DNA of 64,000 nucleotides from Lactobacillus bombicola (GCF_900112665.1 NZ_FOMN01000004.1:62001-126000), one strand, 5' to 3'. Positions 8,804 to 19,845 are shown, numbered from the stretch's first letter. Notes: generated by a model not told the origin, from the letters alone. Program-made: numbers and translations.

Positions 8804-10528
8804 ATGAGTGCAAAAGAAACTTTTAAAATATGGCAAAAAGCGCAAAATATGCCTGATTATTTGCAAGCACAATTAAATTTACTTGGTCAAAATCAACAGT
8901 GGATTGATGATGCCTTTGGTCAAGATATAAATTTTGGTACAGCTGGGATGCGTGGCAAACTTGAACCTGGAATTAATCGGATTAATTTATTTACAATTGG
9001 TCGAATCACTGAAGGATTAGCTCGTTTAATTGTTGAAAAAGGCTGCAAAGAAAAAAAAGCGGGAGTAGTGATTTCTTTTGATTCACGCTATCATTCGCGT
9101 GAGTTTGCTGAACATGCGGCTAGAATTTTAGGATTTCATGGTATTCAAGTTTATTTATTTGATGATATTCGGCCCACACCAGAATTATCTTACGCTGTTC
9201 GTCACTTAAAGTCCTTTGCAGGAATCAATATCACAGCTTCGCATAATGCCAAAGAGTATAATGGCTATAAAGTTTATGGGGCTGATGGCGCGCAGATGGG
9301 ACCTGCTGACGCAAATCGAGTATTTACTTATGCCCAAAATGTAGAAGATATTTTTCAAGTTAAGGCAGCTAGTGTTGATGAATTACGCTCTGCTGGCTTA
9401 CTTAAATTAATTGGTGAAGATATTGATGAAAAATATTTAGCTAGATTACAAACGGTTTGTGTTAATTCAAATATGATTGCCAAAAATGCTAGCAAACTAA
9501 CAATTATTTATACGCCGTTACACGGAACTGGTAAAATATTATATGATCGTGCGTTTAGGCAAGGGGGGTTTACTAATGTAATACCAGTTCCGAGCCAATC
9601 GATTATTGACCCCGAATTTCCAACTACTAAGAAACCCAATCCCGAGTACCGGGATGTATTTGACGTAGGAATTAAATTAGCTAATGAAAAAAATGCGGAT
9701 TTGATTATTGCAACTGATCCAGATGCTGATCGGATGGGGGCTTGTGTCAGAACAAAAACTGGTAGTTTTGAGGTTTTAACCGGTAATCAGATAGCAACAT
9801 TAATGATTTATTATTTGTTGAATAATTTAAAAGAAAGTCAGCGCCTTTCTAATGATTATGAATTAATCACTTCAATAGTTTCAAGTAGCATGCCACTTAA
9901 AATTGCTCAAGATTTCGGGATAAGAACTAAGTCTGTTTTAACTGGCTTTAAGTTTATTGGCGAAGAAATTGATCGAATGGCAAGAGAAAAGGATGGCAAA
10001 TTTTTAATGGGCTTTGAAGAAAGCTATGGTTATTTATTTAAGCCATTTGCTCGTGATAAGGATGCGATGCAAGGGGCATTGATGTTTGCTGAAGTTGCTG
10101 CATATTATGCTAGTCGAGGAATGACCGTATTTGACGGCTTAAACGAAATATGGGGAAAATATGGCACTTCTTATGAAATTACTACTGCAATTGAGATGCC
10201 TGGAATTGATGGGCAAAGCCAAATGAACAAGTTAATGAGTCAATTGCGTAGTGAGCAACTAACACAAATTAATGGAAGTAAAGTTGTCAAAACGCAAGAT
10301 TTCTTACAGCAAAAAGAAATAGTTAATAATGAAATAAAACCATTAACCGAATTACCACCAGCTAACGTATTAAAATATTACTTAGCTGATGAAACTTGGC
10401 TTGCTCTGCGTCCCTCTGGAACTGAGCCAGTAATTAAAGCCTATGTTGGAGTTAACCAGTCAAGTATTGCAAAAGCTAAGTCTAAAGCTGAACAGTACCA
10501 ACTAACTTTAAAACAATTATTACAATAA
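8804..10528 (+). CDS. pgcA: Alpha-phosphoglucomutase/phosphomannomutase family
   Basis: Interconverts glucose-6-phosphate and glucose-1-phosphate, feeding UDP-glucose and envelope polymers. The 574-residue length matches the long bacterial PgcA/PgmB type, not GlmM. The phospho-acceptor serine is S146 in TASHNAKEYNG. The metal loop DPDADRMG lies near 302-309, the sugar-binding GFEESYGY near 405, and the phosphate-binding RPSGTEP near the C-terminus. The likely promoter is TGC-TAGAAT around 8746-8754. Mannose-phosphate activity cannot be excluded. Confidence 0.92.
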   Translation: MSAKETFKIWQKAQNMPDYLQAQLNLLGQNQQWIDDAFGQDINFGTAGMRGKLEPGINRINLFTIGRITEGLARLIVEKGCKEKKAGVVISFDSRYHSREFAEHAARILGFHGIQVYLFDDIRPTPELSYAVRHLKSFAGINITASHNAKEYNGYKVYGADGAQMGPADANRVFTYAQNVEDIFQVKAASVDELRSAGLLKLIGEDIDEKYLARLQTVCVNSNMIAKNASKLTIIYTPLHGTGKILYDRAFRQGGFTNVIPVPSQSIIDPEFPTTKKPNPEYRDVFDVGIKLANEKNADLIIATDPDADRMGACVRTKTGSFEVLTGNQIATLMIYYLLNNLKESQRLSNDYELITSIVSSSMPLKIAQDFGIRTKSVLTGFKFIGEEIDRMAREKDGKFLMGFEESYGYLFKPFARDKDAMQGALMFAEVAAYYASRGMTVFDGLNEIWGKYGTSYEITTAIEMPGIDGQSQMNKLMSQLRSEQLTQINGSKVVKTQDFLQQKEIVNNEIKPLTELPPANVLKYYLADETWLALRPSGTEPVIKAYVGVNQSSIAKAKSKAEQYQLTLKQLLQ

Positions 10529-10540
10529 GCAAATATTGTG

Positions 10541-10554
10541 CGAAAATATGTTCG
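10541..10554 (+). promoter_or_regulatory. LexA/DinR SOS operator for uvrBA
   Basis: CGAAAATATGTTCG differs at one base from the Gram-positive SOS box CGAACATATGTTCG. It lies 13 bases after the pgcA stop and just before a possible -10 TAAAAT (10561-10566), upstream of uvrB, a known member of the LexA regulon. Confidence 0.85.
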
Positions 10555-10581
10555 AGAGCGTAAAATAATATCTGCCAATTG

Positions 10582-10612
10582 AAGTTGGACTTATAAATGT
10601 CCAACTTTTTTA
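10582..10612 (+). terminator. Hairpin terminator between the SOS box and uvrB
   Basis: AAGTTGGAC (10582-10590) and GTCCAACTT (10599-10607) form a perfect 9-bp stem followed by six T. It is the natural terminator for pgcA, but it lies downstream of the SOS operator and possible -10, so it could also attenuate uvrB. Confidence 0.88.
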
Positions 10613-10626
10613 GAAGGAGCCTTTCT

Positions 10627-12666
10627 ATGATTAAACGACAAGAAAAACGTAAATTTGAGCTTGTATCTAAGTTTAAGCCTGCAGGCGATCAAGAGCAGGC
10701 AATTACTAAACTAACAGCTGGCTTTAACAAAGGATATAAAGAGCAGATTCTTGAAGGAGCCACCGGGACAGGTAAAACTTTTACGATGGCTAATATTATT
10801 GCTCAACTTAATAAACCAACTTTGGTTATTTCACATAATAAAACGCTAGTTGGCCAACTTTATGGTGAATTCAAGGAATTTTTTCCTAATAATGCAGTTG
10901 ATTATTTTGTTTCATATTATGATTATTATCAACCAGAGGCATATGTGCCTCAATCCGACACATACATTGAAAAGGACTCCGCTATTAACGATGAAATCGA
11001 TCAGTTACGTCATCAAGCAACTAGTGATTTAATGGAGCGAAATGACGTAATTGTGGTTGCCTCTGTTTCATGTATTTATGGTTTAGGCGATCCTAAGGAA
11101 TATTCTGCTAGTGTAATTACAGTTCATGAGGGTGATGACTATGGGCGCAATACGCTTTTGCGAAATTTAGTCAATATTCAATATGACCGTAATGATATCG
11201 ATTTTCAACGGGGACGTTTTCGTGTCCGTGGGGATGTAGTGGAAATTTTTCCAGCTGGAAATTCTAATCATGCTTATCGAATTGAATTTTTTGGTGATGA
11301 AATTGATCGGATTGTGGAGATAGATTCCCTAACTGGTGAAGTAATAGGTGAAAGAGAAAGTATTTCACTTTTTCCTGCTACTCATTTCATGACTAATGAA
11401 GAACAATTGCGGCGTGCTATTAAGGCAATTTCGCAAGAAATGAAAGTTCAGGTAAAAGAATTTGAGGGACAAGGTAAACTATTAGAAGCGGAACGGATTA
11501 AACAGCGGACAACTTTCGATCTCGAAATGATGGGCGAAGTAGGCTACACTAACGGGATCGAAAATTATTCGCGGCATATGGAGGGACGAAAAGAAGGTGA
11601 ACCGCCCTATACACTGTTAGATTTTTTTCCAGATGATTTTTTAATTTTGATTGATGAGTCGCATGCTACAATGCCTGAAATTCGGGCCATGTATAATGGT
11701 GACCGTAACCGAAAAAAAACCTTGATTGATTATGGCTTTCGTTTGCCCTCAGCCCTTGATAATCGGCCACTAAAAATAGCAGAATTTGAGCAGCATGTTA
11801 ATCAAATTTTATATGTTTCAGCTACTCCAGGTGATTATGAGTTAGCACGAACAGATCACAAGGTGGAGCAGATAATTCGGCCGACAGGGCTACTTGATCC
11901 TAAAATTGATGTTCGACCAGTTGCAGGTCAAATTGATGATTTAGTTGGAGAAATCAATCAACGCATTGACCATAACGAACGTGTTTTTGTAACAACCTTA
12001 ACCAAAAAAATGGCTGAAGATTTAACGGATTATTTAAAAGATATTGGAATTAAAGTGCAATATTTGCATTCAGATGTTAAAACCCTAGAACGGATGCAAA
12101 TTTTGCATGATTTACGAGAAGGTAAGTATGATGTTTTAATTGGGATTAATTTACTTCGTGAGGGAATTGATGTACCAGAAGTTTCCCTAGTGGCTATTCT
12201 AGATGCTGACAAAGAAGGCTTTTTGCGGGCTTATCGTCCCTTAGTTCAAACAATGGGGCGAGCTTCACGTAATGCAAATGGTGAAGTTATTTTGTATGCG
12301 GATACGATTACTGACTCAATGCGCCAAGCAATTGAGTCAACTAAGCGCAGACGTGACTTACAAATTAAATTTAACGAAGAACATCAACTTAAACCGCAGA
12401 CAATTATTAAACCAATTAGAGCAGTTATTTCGGCAACTAAAGCAGTTGATGAAGAACAAAATGAAAGTTTTGCTGATTTAAATTTTGACGAATTGAATGC
12501 TAAACAGAAGAAAACAATGATTAAAGACTTGCGTCAGCAAATGCAGCAAGCTGCTAAAAAATTGGATTTTGAAGGAGCAGCCACTTTGCGCGATGCGATA
12601 ATGGAATTGGAGAGTTCTACTAGAAAACCAAGTATCAAAAAAGGAAATAAAATAAATGGCAAATAA
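10627..12666 (+). CDS. uvrB: UvrABC excision nuclease subunit B
   Basis: The damage-verifying helicase-like subunit of nucleotide excision repair. It is loaded by UvrA and recruits UvrC. The start is ATG 10627, with AGAAGGAG just ahead; the in-frame ATG at 10597 lies inside the terminator hairpin and is unlikely. That gives 679 residues. Walker A GATGTGKT is followed by the beta-hairpin tyrosines [20 protein letters not shown]. The helicase motifs include [20 protein letters not shown] and QTMGRASRN. The C-terminal UVR domain is [15 protein letters not shown]. It overlaps uvrA by 11 bases. Confidence 0.97.
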   Translation: MIKRQEKRKFELVSKFKPAGDQEQAITKLTAGFNKGYKEQILEGATGTGKTFTMANIIAQLNKPTLVISHNKTLVGQLYGEFKEFFPNNAVDYFVSYYDYYQPEAYVPQSDTYIEKDSAINDEIDQLRHQATSDLMERNDVIVVASVSCIYGLGDPKEYSASVITVHEGDDYGRNTLLRNLVNIQYDRNDIDFQRGRFRVRGDVVEIFPAGNSNHAYRIEFFGDEIDRIVEIDSLTGEVIGERESISLFPATHFMTNEEQLRRAIKAISQEMKVQVKEFEGQGKLLEAERIKQRTTFDLEMMGEVGYTNGIENYSRHMEGRKEGEPPYTLLDFFPDDFLILIDESHATMPEIRAMYNGDRNRKKTLIDYGFRLPSALDNRPLKIAEFEQHVNQILYVSATPGDYELARTDHKVEQIIRPTGLLDPKIDVRPVAGQIDDLVGEINQRIDHNERVFVTTLTKKMAEDLTDYLKDIGIKVQYLHSDVKTLERMQILHDLREGKYDVLIGINLLREGIDVPEVSLVAILDADKEGFLRAYRPLVQTMGRASRNANGEVILYADTITDSMRQAIESTKRRRDLQIKFNEEHQLKPQTIIKPIRAVISATKAVDEEQNESFADLNFDELNAKQKKTMIKDLRQQMQQAAKKLDFEGAATLRDAIMELESSTRKPSIKKGNKINGK

Positions 12667-15508
12667 TCAAATTGTTATTCGTGGCGCACGAGAACATAAT
12701 TTAAAAAATATTAGCTTAACAATTCCTAAGGATAAATTAGTTGTAATAACTGGTTTATCTGGTTCAGGTAAAAGTTCATTAGCTTTTGATACCCTATATG
12801 CTGAGGGACGAAGACGTTATGTCCAATCACTTTCAAGTTATGCAAGACAGTTTTTAGGACAAATGGATAAACCCGATGTTGATGCAATTGATGGCTTAAA
12901 TCCCGCAATTTCGATTGATCAAAAAACCACATCGCATAATCCACGTTCAACTGTTGGTACAGTGACTGAGATTAATGATTATCTGCGATTATTATGGGCA
13001 CGAGTTGGTCATCCAATTTGTCCTAATGATCAAACCCCAATTGAACGGCAATCAGTCGAACAAATGGTTGACCGTATTTTAGAATTACCTGATCGCAGTC
13101 GAATTCAATTGCTAGCCCCAGTTATTCGAGCTAAGCGCGGTGCTCACCAAGAGGTATTTAAGCGTGTTCAACGTGCAGGTTATGTCCGTGTAATTGTTGA
13201 CGGTGAGATGCATGAAATCGGTGATGATTTTACGCTTGATAAAAATAAAAGGCATACTATTGATATTGTAGTTGACCGCTTAGTTATTAAAGATGGTATT
13301 CGCTCGCGTTTATTTGACTCAGTAGAGGCAGCGTTGCGCTTGTCTGATGGGTACATGAATGTGGACGTGATTAATAGTGAGATACTCAACTTTTCAGAAT
13401 ACTACGCTTGTCCGAAATGTGGCTTTACAGTTGGCGAAATGGAACCACGGCTTTTTTCATTTAATGCTCCTTTTGGTGCTTGCCCAGATTGTGATGGTTT
13501 AGGTATAAAATTAGCAGTAGATGAAGAATTAGTTATTCCGGATCAAAGTAAAACCTTGGCAGCAGGGGCAATTGCACCATGGAAAAATTCTAAATACTAC
13601 AGTGAAATGTTAACTCAAGCTTGCGCGGCCTTAAAGATACCGCTAGATAAGCCCTTCGCCAAATTAACCAAAAGACAAAAAGAAATAATTTTGCATGGTT
13701 CAACTAAAAAAATAAAATTTCATGTGACTGGTGATTTTGGTGTCAATGATACAACTGCTCCTTTTGAGGGCGTAATGGAGAATGTGGAAAAGCGTTATTT
13801 GCACCCTATGTCTAAATTTATGCGTGATGTGATGGCCAAGTATATGGCAGAATTAACTTGCTCAACCTGTCATGGCAAGCGATTAAATCGTAAAGCTTTA
13901 GCTGTTAAAATAATGGGTAAAGATATTGCGGAAACATCAAGTTTAGCGATTAGTAAAGCAATAGAATTTTTTAATCATATTCAGCTTAGTGAGCAAGAAG
14001 AAGTTATTGCTAAGCCAATTTTAAAAGAAGTGCGTGATCGCTTAACTTTCTTAGATAGCGTGGGTCTTGATTATCTGACTTTATCACGAACTGCTAATAC
14101 TTTATCTGGTGGTGAAGCGCAGCGTATAAGATTAGCCACCCAAATTGGGTCTAATTTATCAGGTGTAATGTATGTCTTAGATGAACCATCAATTGGTCTG
14201 CATCAACGTGATAATGATCGCTTGATTGCTGCCCTAAAAAGAATGCGTGATTTGGGGAACTCCCTAATTGTGGTTGAACATGATGATGAAACTATGCGCC
14301 AGGCAGACTACTTAATTGATATGGGACCAGGTGCTGGTAGTTTTGGCGGTAAAGTTATGGCTGCTGGCACACCAAAAGAAGTTGAAAAAAATACCAAATC
14401 ACTAACCGGACAATATCTAGCTGGTAAAAAATTTGTACCGGTTCCTTTAACAAGACGTAAGGGTAATGGCAAAAAGATAACTATAACCGGAGCAGCGGAA
14501 AACAATCTTAAAGATATAAAGGTAGACTTCCCACTAGGCAAATTAATAGTGGTAACTGGCGTTTCCGGTTCAGGCAAGTCAACTTTGATTAATATGATTT
14601 TGAAAAGGGTATTAGCGCAAAAGTTAAATCGCAATCAAACTAAACCTGGTAAATATCAGAGCATAAGCGGGTATAAGAATATTGAGAAAGTTATCGATAT
14701 TGATCAAAGTCCAATTGGGCGAACTCCAAGAAGTAACCCGGCAACTTATACTAGCGTTTTTGATGATATTCGCTCGCTTTTTGCGCAGACTAATGAAGCC
14801 AAGTTACGGGGCTACACTAAAGCAAGATTTTCATTTAATGTCAAAGGTGGACGTTGTGAAGCGTGTCATGGGGATGGAATTATTAAGATTGAAATGAACT
14901 TTTTACCAGACGTTTATGTACCGTGTGAAATTTGTCATGGTAATCGTTATAATTCAGAAACACTTGAGGTAACTTACCGTAATAAAAACATTGCACAAGT
15001 GTTAGACATGACAATTGTTGATGCGTGTGACTTTTTTAAAAACATTCCGAAAATTGCACGTAAGCTACAAACAATTGTTGATGTGGGCTTGGGTTATGTT
15101 AAATTAGGTCAGTCTGCTACTACATTATCTGGTGGTGAAGCTCAACGGATGAAGTTAGCGGCTGAACTACAAAAACTTTCAACTGGTAAAAACTTTTATA
15201 TCTTAGATGAACCAACTACTGGGTTACATACTGACGATATTAAACGTTTGCTTGAGGTGCTCCAAAGGTTAGTAGATCAAGGAAATACTGTTTTGATTAT
15301 TGAACATAATTTAGATGTTATTAAAAGTGCAGATTGGTTGATTGATTTAGGACCTGAAGGAGGAGAAAGAGGCGGCACAATTATTGCAACTGGAACTCCA
15401 GAAGAACTTGTTCAAGTTAAAGAAAGCTATACTGGACAATACCTTAAACCAGTGCTGAAACGTGACAAAATTTTAACAGAAAACGCTCACAAAAAAGCAA
15501 ACAAATAG
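12656..15508 (+). CDS. uvrA: UvrABC excision nuclease subunit A
   Basis: The damage-recognition ATPase of nucleotide excision repair. The 950-residue length is standard. It has two ABC modules: Walker [10 protein letters not shown] (about 34-42) and GVSGSGKST (about 635), each with an LSGGEAQR signature. Zinc-finger cysteines appear as CPKC...CPDC (near 253-280) and CEACHGDG...CEICHG (near 740-765). Start ATG 12656 lies inside the end of uvrB after AAAGGAAA, which indicates translational coupling under the shared SOS operator. Confidence 0.98.
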   Translation: MANNQIVIRGAREHNLKNISLTIPKDKLVVITGLSGSGKSSLAFDTLYAEGRRRYVQSLSSYARQFLGQMDKPDVDAIDGLNPAISIDQKTTSHNPRSTVGTVTEINDYLRLLWARVGHPICPNDQTPIERQSVEQMVDRILELPDRSRIQLLAPVIRAKRGAHQEVFKRVQRAGYVRVIVDGEMHEIGDDFTLDKNKRHTIDIVVDRLVIKDGIRSRLFDSVEAALRLSDGYMNVDVINSEILNFSEYYACPKCGFTVGEMEPRLFSFNAPFGACPDCDGLGIKLAVDEELVIPDQSKTLAAGAIAPWKNSKYYSEMLTQACAALKIPLDKPFAKLTKRQKEIILHGSTKKIKFHVTGDFGVNDTTAPFEGVMENVEKRYLHPMSKFMRDVMAKYMAELTCSTCHGKRLNRKALAVKIMGKDIAETSSLAISKAIEFFNHIQLSEQEEVIAKPILKEVRDRLTFLDSVGLDYLTLSRTANTLSGGEAQRIRLATQIGSNLSGVMYVLDEPSIGLHQRDNDRLIAALKRMRDLGNSLIVVEHDDETMRQADYLIDMGPGAGSFGGKVMAAGTPKEVEKNTKSLTGQYLAGKKFVPVPLTRRKGNGKKITITGAAENNLKDIKVDFPLGKLIVVTGVSGSGKSTLINMILKRVLAQKLNRNQTKPGKYQSISGYKNIEKVIDIDQSPIGRTPRSNPATYTSVFDDIRSLFAQTNEAKLRGYTKARFSFNVKGGRCEACHGDGIIKIEMNFLPDVYVPCEICHGNRYNSETLEVTYRNKNIAQVLDMTIVDACDFFKNIPKIARKLQTIVDVGLGYVKLGQSATTLSGGEAQRMKLAAELQKLSTGKNFYILDEPTTGLHTDDIKRLLEVLQRLVDQGNTVLIIEHNLDVIKSADWLIDLGPEGGERGGTIIATGTPEELVQVKESYTGQYLKPVLKRDKILTENAHKKANK

Positions 15509-15555
15509 TAATTATTTTTAATACAGTGTAGAATACTCTGCAAGGGGGAAAAGAG

Positions 15556-16098
15556 ATGGATAATTTTTCTACTTATAGGGAAAAGCATGGCTTTAACTGG
15601 GCTGCTTTAATAGCTGGTGTACTAATGATTGTTGCTGGCCTATTCTTGATACTTCATCCTGGCCGAGCTTTGCATGCTTTTGTATTGCTTTTTGCTATCT
15701 TGTCGATCGTTCAAGGTTTTGTTTGGTTAGCAGTTTATAGCCATTTACGTTATTTTATTTCCTTTAGTTGGTTAGCAATTATTTCTGGAGTTATTGATAT
15801 TATAATTGGTATTTTATTTCTCTATTCGTATGATGCCGCAGGACTAACTATTGCTTATTTATTTGCTTTTTGGTTTTTATTTGATTCAGTATCAGGTATT
15901 AGCTTTACTTGGCATTTAAAAAGTACATTAGGTCCTTACTTTTGGATTAATATGATTTTAAGTGTTTTAAGCTTATTTATCGCCATTGGGATGATGTTTA
16001 ACCCAGCATTATCAGCATTAACTCTAATTTGGCTAGTTTCATTCTGGTTATTAATTTTTGGAGTAAGTGAGATTGTAGCAGCATTTGGAAATCGTTAA
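15556..16098 (+). CDS. HdeD/DUF308-like membrane protein
   Basis: A 180-residue protein with six hydrophobic helices (pairs near 15-60, 68-112 and 122-178) and repeated short motifs of the DUF308/HdeD type, such as WAALIAGVLMIVAGLFLILH and WLAIISGVIDIIIGILFL. HdeD of E. coli is linked to acid resistance; in Gram-positives the role is unknown. The RBS AAGGGGGAAAAG is strong. It starts 47 bases after uvrA, with no clear terminator between, so some read-through from uvrBA is possible. Confidence 0.82.
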   Translation: MDNFSTYREKHGFNWAALIAGVLMIVAGLFLILHPGRALHAFVLLFAILSIVQGFVWLAVYSHLRYFISFSWLAIISGVIDIIIGILFLYSYDAAGLTIAYLFAFWFLFDSVSGISFTWHLKSTLGPYFWINMILSVLSLFIAIGMMFNPALSALTLIWLVSFWLLIFGVSEIVAAFGNR

Positions 16099-16107
16099 TT
16101 TTATAGA

Positions 16108-16137
16108 TAAAAAGTTCGCTTTAGAGCTTTTTTTTTA
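16108..16137 (+). terminator. Intrinsic terminator after the HdeD-like gene
   Basis: AAAAAGTTC pairs with GAGCTTTTT around a short loop (one G-T pair), then continues as a T run. Confidence 0.78.
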
Positions 16138-16160
16138 TAAAAAAATATAAAAACTGCATG

Positions 16161-16169
16161 TGCTATAAT
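16161..16169 (+). promoter_or_regulatory. Extended -10 promoter of rapZ-yvcK-whiA
   Basis: TGC-TATAAT at 16161-16169 is a textbook extended -10, 25 bases before the rapZ start. A -35 element is weak, as expected for this promoter class. Confidence 0.65.
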
Positions 16170-16192
16170 TTAGATGATAGGAGACTTATGAA

Positions 16193-17071
16193 ATGGCTGA
16201 TGAAAAAAAACAGTTGCTGATTGTAACGGGAATGAGTGGTGCCGGTAAAACTGTAACATCACATGCCTTAGAAGATATGGGGTATTTTGTGGTTGATAAC
16301 TTACCGCCGACGCTTTTGCCTAGCTTTTGGGAACTGATTGTTAATTCAGATGATTTTACTAAAGTGGCTGTCGTTGTAGATTTACGCGTTAAAAATTTTT
16401 ATAAAGATTTGCTCAATGAAGTAAATTCATTAGAAGATAATGGTAGTGTTCGTTCAATCATTGTTTTTTTGGACGCGGCTGATAACACTTTAGTTGCCCG
16501 CTACAAGGAGACTAGGAGAATTCCACCACTAGGTAAAAGCGGACGTTTGCTTGATGGTATTTTAGAAGAACGTCAGATACTAACAGGCATTAAAAACCGC
16601 GCTAATTATATAATTGATACTTCAGATATGTCTCCGCAACAACTAAAGCAAAAATTGCTTAATGAGTTTAGTGATCAAGCAAAACAGCCATTTTCAGTTG
16701 AAGTAATGTCATTTGGTTTTAAATATGGTCTCCCCATCGATGCAGATATTGTAATGGATGTTCGTTTTTTGCCGAATCCTTTTTATTTGCCTGAACTCAG
16801 ACCATTTACGGGTCTTGATAGGCGAGTTTTTGATTATGTAATGAATAAAGAAGAAACACAAGTTTTTTACCATAAACTGCTTAATCTAATCGAGTGTACC
16901 TTACCAAGTTATATTAAGGAAGGTAAGGCTAAGTTGACAATTGCTATTGGCTGTACTGGTGGTCAACATCGTAGTGTTGCAATTGCTAAGCAACTGGCTC
17001 ATGATTTAGCCAATAATTATACAGTTGATCTTACCCATCGTGAAATTAGTCGTTATATTAGAAAAAGGTAA
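16193..17071 (+). CDS. rapZ: RapZ/YvcJ family nucleotide-binding protein
   Basis: A 292-residue P-loop protein. In E. coli RapZ is the adaptor that targets the GlmZ small RNA for RNase E; the Firmicutes homologue YvcJ binds GTP and influences competence. Walker A GMSGAGKT is at about 13-20. The conserved C-terminal domain contains IGCTGGQHRSVAIA. It is followed by yvcK after 3 bases and whiA after 7 more, the conserved Firmicutes trio. Confidence 0.93.
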   Translation: MADEKKQLLIVTGMSGAGKTVTSHALEDMGYFVVDNLPPTLLPSFWELIVNSDDFTKVAVVVDLRVKNFYKDLLNEVNSLEDNGSVRSIIVFLDAADNTLVARYKETRRIPPLGKSGRLLDGILEERQILTGIKNRANYIIDTSDMSPQQLKQKLLNEFSDQAKQPFSVEVMSFGFKYGLPIDADIVMDVRFLPNPFYLPELRPFTGLDRRVFDYVMNKEETQVFYHKLLNLIECTLPSYIKEGKAKLTIAIGCTGGQHRSVAIAKQLAHDLANNYTVDLTHREISRYIRKR

Positions 17072-17074
17072 AGT

Positions 17075-18103
17075 ATGAAATATGAAGATGCAAAAGTAGT
17101 TCGGATAACTAAAAGTAGACGACCACAAGTTGTGGTGATTGGTGGTGGTACCGGTCTGCCTGTAGTTTTAAATGCTTTAAAAGACCAAAATGCCGAAATT
17201 ACTGCTATTGTTACCGTATCTGATGATGGTGGTTCATCAGGCTCGATTCGTAATTTTATTAATGTTGTTCCACCAGGTGATATTCGGAATGTTTTGGTTT
17301 CTTTGAGTGAAATTTCGCAAGAAGAAAAGGATATTTTTCAATATCGCTTTGATTCATCTGACGCTTTCTTTTCTGGTCATGCAATTGGTAATTTAATTAT
17401 TGCCGCTCTAAACGAAATGCACGGTAATATTTTTGATGCCGTTCAATCCCTTTCCAGAATGATGCGGGTTGATGGTCATGTTTTTCCGGCTTCTAATGAA
17501 CCGTTGACTTTAAATGCTGAATTTATTGATGGTACAATCCAAGCTGGTGAAAAAGAAATTACTAATCAAGATAAGAGAATAAAAAGAGTTTGGGTAACTA
17601 ATACTAATCTGACCGCTGAACCTGAGGCAATGCCACCTGTACTTGATGCTATTATGCAGGCTGATGCAGTAGTATTAGGACCTGGTAGTTTATTTACTTC
17701 GATTTTACCTAATTTAATGATACCTAACTTAGGTGAAGCAGTGCGTCAAACTAAAGCTGAAGTTATTTATATATGCAATATTATGACTCAGCTAGGTGAA
17801 ACAGATCATTTTTCTGATTGCGAGCATGTTTCAGTAATTAATAAGCACTTAGGGGGACATTATATTAATACGACCTTGGTTAATGGGGCCAAAATTGATA
17901 TGTCTAAATTTAATCCTAAGGATTATGATGCATATATTGAACCAGTTAAAAACGATTTTGCTGGGTTACGTGCTCAAGGTAGCCGCGTAATCACTGATGA
18001 TTTTATTGATCAACGTAGTGGGTTAGTTTTTCATGATGGACAAAAAGTAGCTAAGGAGATTATTAATTTGGCTTTTGCTGCAATGTCTCGTAGAAAGGAA
18101 TAG
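17075..18103 (+). CDS. yvcK: YvcK/CofD-like gluconeogenesis factor
   Basis: A 342-residue CofD-fold protein. In B. subtilis YvcK is needed for growth on gluconeogenic carbon, for cell shape and PBP1 placement, and binds UDP-sugars. The opening [14 protein letters not shown] and [14 protein letters not shown] (near 23-56) and [13 protein letters not shown] are family hallmarks. No catalytic role is established. It lies between rapZ and whiA in one transcript. Confidence 0.93.
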   Translation: MKYEDAKVVRITKSRRPQVVVIGGGTGLPVVLNALKDQNAEITAIVTVSDDGGSSGSIRNFINVVPPGDIRNVLVSLSEISQEEKDIFQYRFDSSDAFFSGHAIGNLIIAALNEMHGNIFDAVQSLSRMMRVDGHVFPASNEPLTLNAEFIDGTIQAGEKEITNQDKRIKRVWVTNTNLTAEPEAMPPVLDAIMQADAVVLGPGSLFTSILPNLMIPNLGEAVRQTKAEVIYICNIMTQLGETDHFSDCEHVSVINKHLGGHYINTTLVNGAKIDMSKFNPKDYDAYIEPVKNDFAGLRAQGSRVITDDFIDQRSGLVFHDGQKVAKEIINLAFAAMSRRKE

Positions 18104-18110
18104 TTAAATA

Positions 18111-19046
18111 ATGGCAAGCTATGCAAGTAAGGTGAAAAAAGAATTAACTTCATTAACAATTCATCCAGAACATGCTAAGGCGGAGCTGGCTGCTTTTTTA
18201 CGTATGAATGGTGTTTTGAATTTTCATGATCACCGGTATAGTCTTGATATTACTACTGAAAATCCTGCAATTGCCCGCCGAATTTTTTCCTTGATAAAAA
18301 CAGCTTATCAAGTAGAACCACTTTTGATTGTTTCACGTAAAATGAAATTAAAAAAAAATAATCAATACTTAGTTCGTTTGCAAAATCATGTTCATGAAAT
18401 TCTAACTAATCTAGAAATCTTAGCTACTGATTTAGGGATAATTACGCGAGTTCCTCCCCGAATTACCTCTTCGCGTGAAGGTGCTATGTCTTATTTACGG
18501 GGGGCTTTTTTGGCTAGTGGTAGTGTGAATAATCCTGAAACTAGTAGATATCATTTAGAAATTTACTCAGCTTATGAAGATCATAATAATGACTTGCTGG
18601 AATTAATGAATCACTATTTTCATCTTAATGCTAAGACGACTAAACGGCGGCGTGGTTTTATTGTTTATTTAAAAGAAGCAGAAAAAATTGGTGATTTTTT
18701 GCATATCGTTGGAGCTTTTAACGCAATGTTATCGTTTGAAGATTTACGTATTATGCGGGATATGCGTAATTCAGTTAATCGGTTGGTTAATTGTGATACG
18801 GCTAACTTAAAAAAGACAGCTACAGCGGCTGCTAAGCAAGTCGAAGACATTGAATTAATTGAACGTAAAATTGGCTTAGAAAATATTCCAGAAAAATTAC
18901 AGACGATTGCCCGGCTTAGGTTAGCTAATCCGGAATTGTCTTTAAAGGAGCTAGCCCAGCAAATACCAGATGGTCCAATTTCTAAATCAGGTGCCAATCA
19001 CCGCTTAAAAAAGTTGCATGATTTGGCGCAGAGTTTGCAAGATTAG
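18111..19046 (+). CDS. whiA: DNA-binding protein WhiA
   Basis: A 311-residue protein with an N-terminal LAGLIDADG homing-endonuclease-like fold (AFLRMNGVLNFHDHRYSLDI and SYLRGAFLASGSVNNPETSR) and a C-terminal helix-turn-helix (LSLKELAQQIPDGPISKSGA). In Firmicutes it affects cell division and chromosome segregation. It is the third gene of the rapZ-yvcK-whiA operon, and its terminator is shared with the convergent clpP. Confidence 0.95.
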   Translation: MASYASKVKKELTSLTIHPEHAKAELAAFLRMNGVLNFHDHRYSLDITTENPAIARRIFSLIKTAYQVEPLLIVSRKMKLKKNNQYLVRLQNHVHEILTNLEILATDLGIITRVPPRITSSREGAMSYLRGAFLASGSVNNPETSRYHLEIYSAYEDHNNDLLELMNHYFHLNAKTTKRRRGFIVYLKEAEKIGDFLHIVGAFNAMLSFEDLRIMRDMRNSVNRLVNCDTANLKKTATAAAKQVEDIELIERKIGLENIPEKLQTIARLRLANPELSLKELAQQIPDGPISKSGANHRLKKLHDLAQSLQD

Positions 19047-19086
19047 TAATAAAAAATACCTCCTGTAAAGGGAGGCATTTTTTATT
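19047..19086. terminator. Bidirectional terminator between whiA and clpP
   Basis: AATAAAAAATACCTCC and GGAGGCATTTTTTATT form a stem with one A-C mismatch. It is flanked by A and T runs and so works on both strands for the two convergent genes. Confidence 0.9.
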
Positions 19087-19087
19087 A

Positions 19088-19675
19088 CTAATCTTGTTTT
19101 TGATTGACCATAATTTCGTCAATTAGGCCATAATCCTTAGCCTCTTGGGCTGTTAGATAATTATCACGTTCAGTATCTTTTTGAATTTTCTCAAGTGGTT
19201 GACCGGTAGCTTCATGCAAAATCTTGTTAATCTTCTCGCGACTCTTCAGAATTTCATTAGCTGCAATTTGAATATCAGTTTGTTGTCCTTGAGCTCCACC
19301 TAAAGGTTGATGAATCAAGACCGTTGAATTTGGTAAAGCAAACCGCTTGCCTTTAGCTCCACTGGTTAAAAGGATGGAAGCCATTGAAGCAGCCATACCA
19401 ATAGCAATAGTGGAAACGTCAGATTTAATGAAATTCATGGTGTCCATAATTGCTAAGCCGGAGGTGATCACCCCACCAGGAGAATTAATATAAAGAGAAA
19501 TGTCTTTAGTATTGTCTTGGGCGTCAAGGAACAATAATTGTGCGATTATTGTATTAGCCATGTCGTCATTAATTTCACCGCTAAGCATAATAATGCGGTC
19601 CTTTAATAAGCGTGAATAGATGTCATAAGCACGTTCACCACGTGCAGTTTGTTCGATAACTGTAGGTACTAGCAT
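19088..19675 (-). CDS. clpP: ATP-dependent Clp protease proteolytic subunit
   Basis: The serine peptidase that forms the two-ring ClpP chamber and works with ClpX, ClpC or ClpE ATPases. It has 195 residues. The catalytic serine is in GMAASMAS (about residue 98), the histidine in VLIHQPLGG (about 123) and the aspartate in TERDNYLT (about 172). Start ATG 19675-19673 follows a strong AGGAGG on the minus strand. The promoter carries a CIRCE operator, so HrcA repression is expected. Confidence 0.98.
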   Translation of the reverse strand: MLVPTVIEQTARGERAYDIYSRLLKDRIIMLSGEINDDMANTIIAQLLFLDAQDNTKDISLYINSPGGVITSGLAIMDTMNFIKSDVSTIAIGMAASMASILLTSGAKGKRFALPNSTVLIHQPLGGAQGQQTDIQIAANEILKSREKINKILHEATGQPLEKIQKDTERDNYLTAQEAKDYGLIDEIMVNQKQD

Positions 19676-19706
19676 CTTTTCTACCTCCTAGTTTAAATTA
19701 GAAATA

Positions 19707-19761
19707 TTAGCACTCAAAATAGTACAGTGCTAATTAAATCACTTACATTAAGTGCTGTCAA
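19707..19761 (-). promoter_or_regulatory. clpP promoter with CIRCE operator
   Basis: Read on the minus strand: TTGACA (19761-19756), a 17-base spacer and TTTAAT (19738-19733). An inverted repeat follows at 19733-19707: TTAGCACTG, nine bases, GAGTGCTAA. This is the CIRCE element bound by HrcA, with one mismatch to the consensus left arm TTAGCACTC. Confidence 0.9.
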
Positions 19762-19845
19762 TGAAAGTGTATCAAATTTGTATTCTCTGTAATGTTATTT
19801 TTATATTATAATGTAAAAGGAATTTAAAATTTTGGAGGAACTATT

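Noticed and set aside
10597..10626. Earlier uvrB start at ATG 10597
   Set aside because: It lies inside the terminator hairpin and has no ribosome binding site, whereas ATG 10627 follows AGAAGGAG at good spacing.
19676..19800. CtsR operator at clpP
   Set aside because: No GGTCAAA tandem heptads on either strand; only CIRCE is present.
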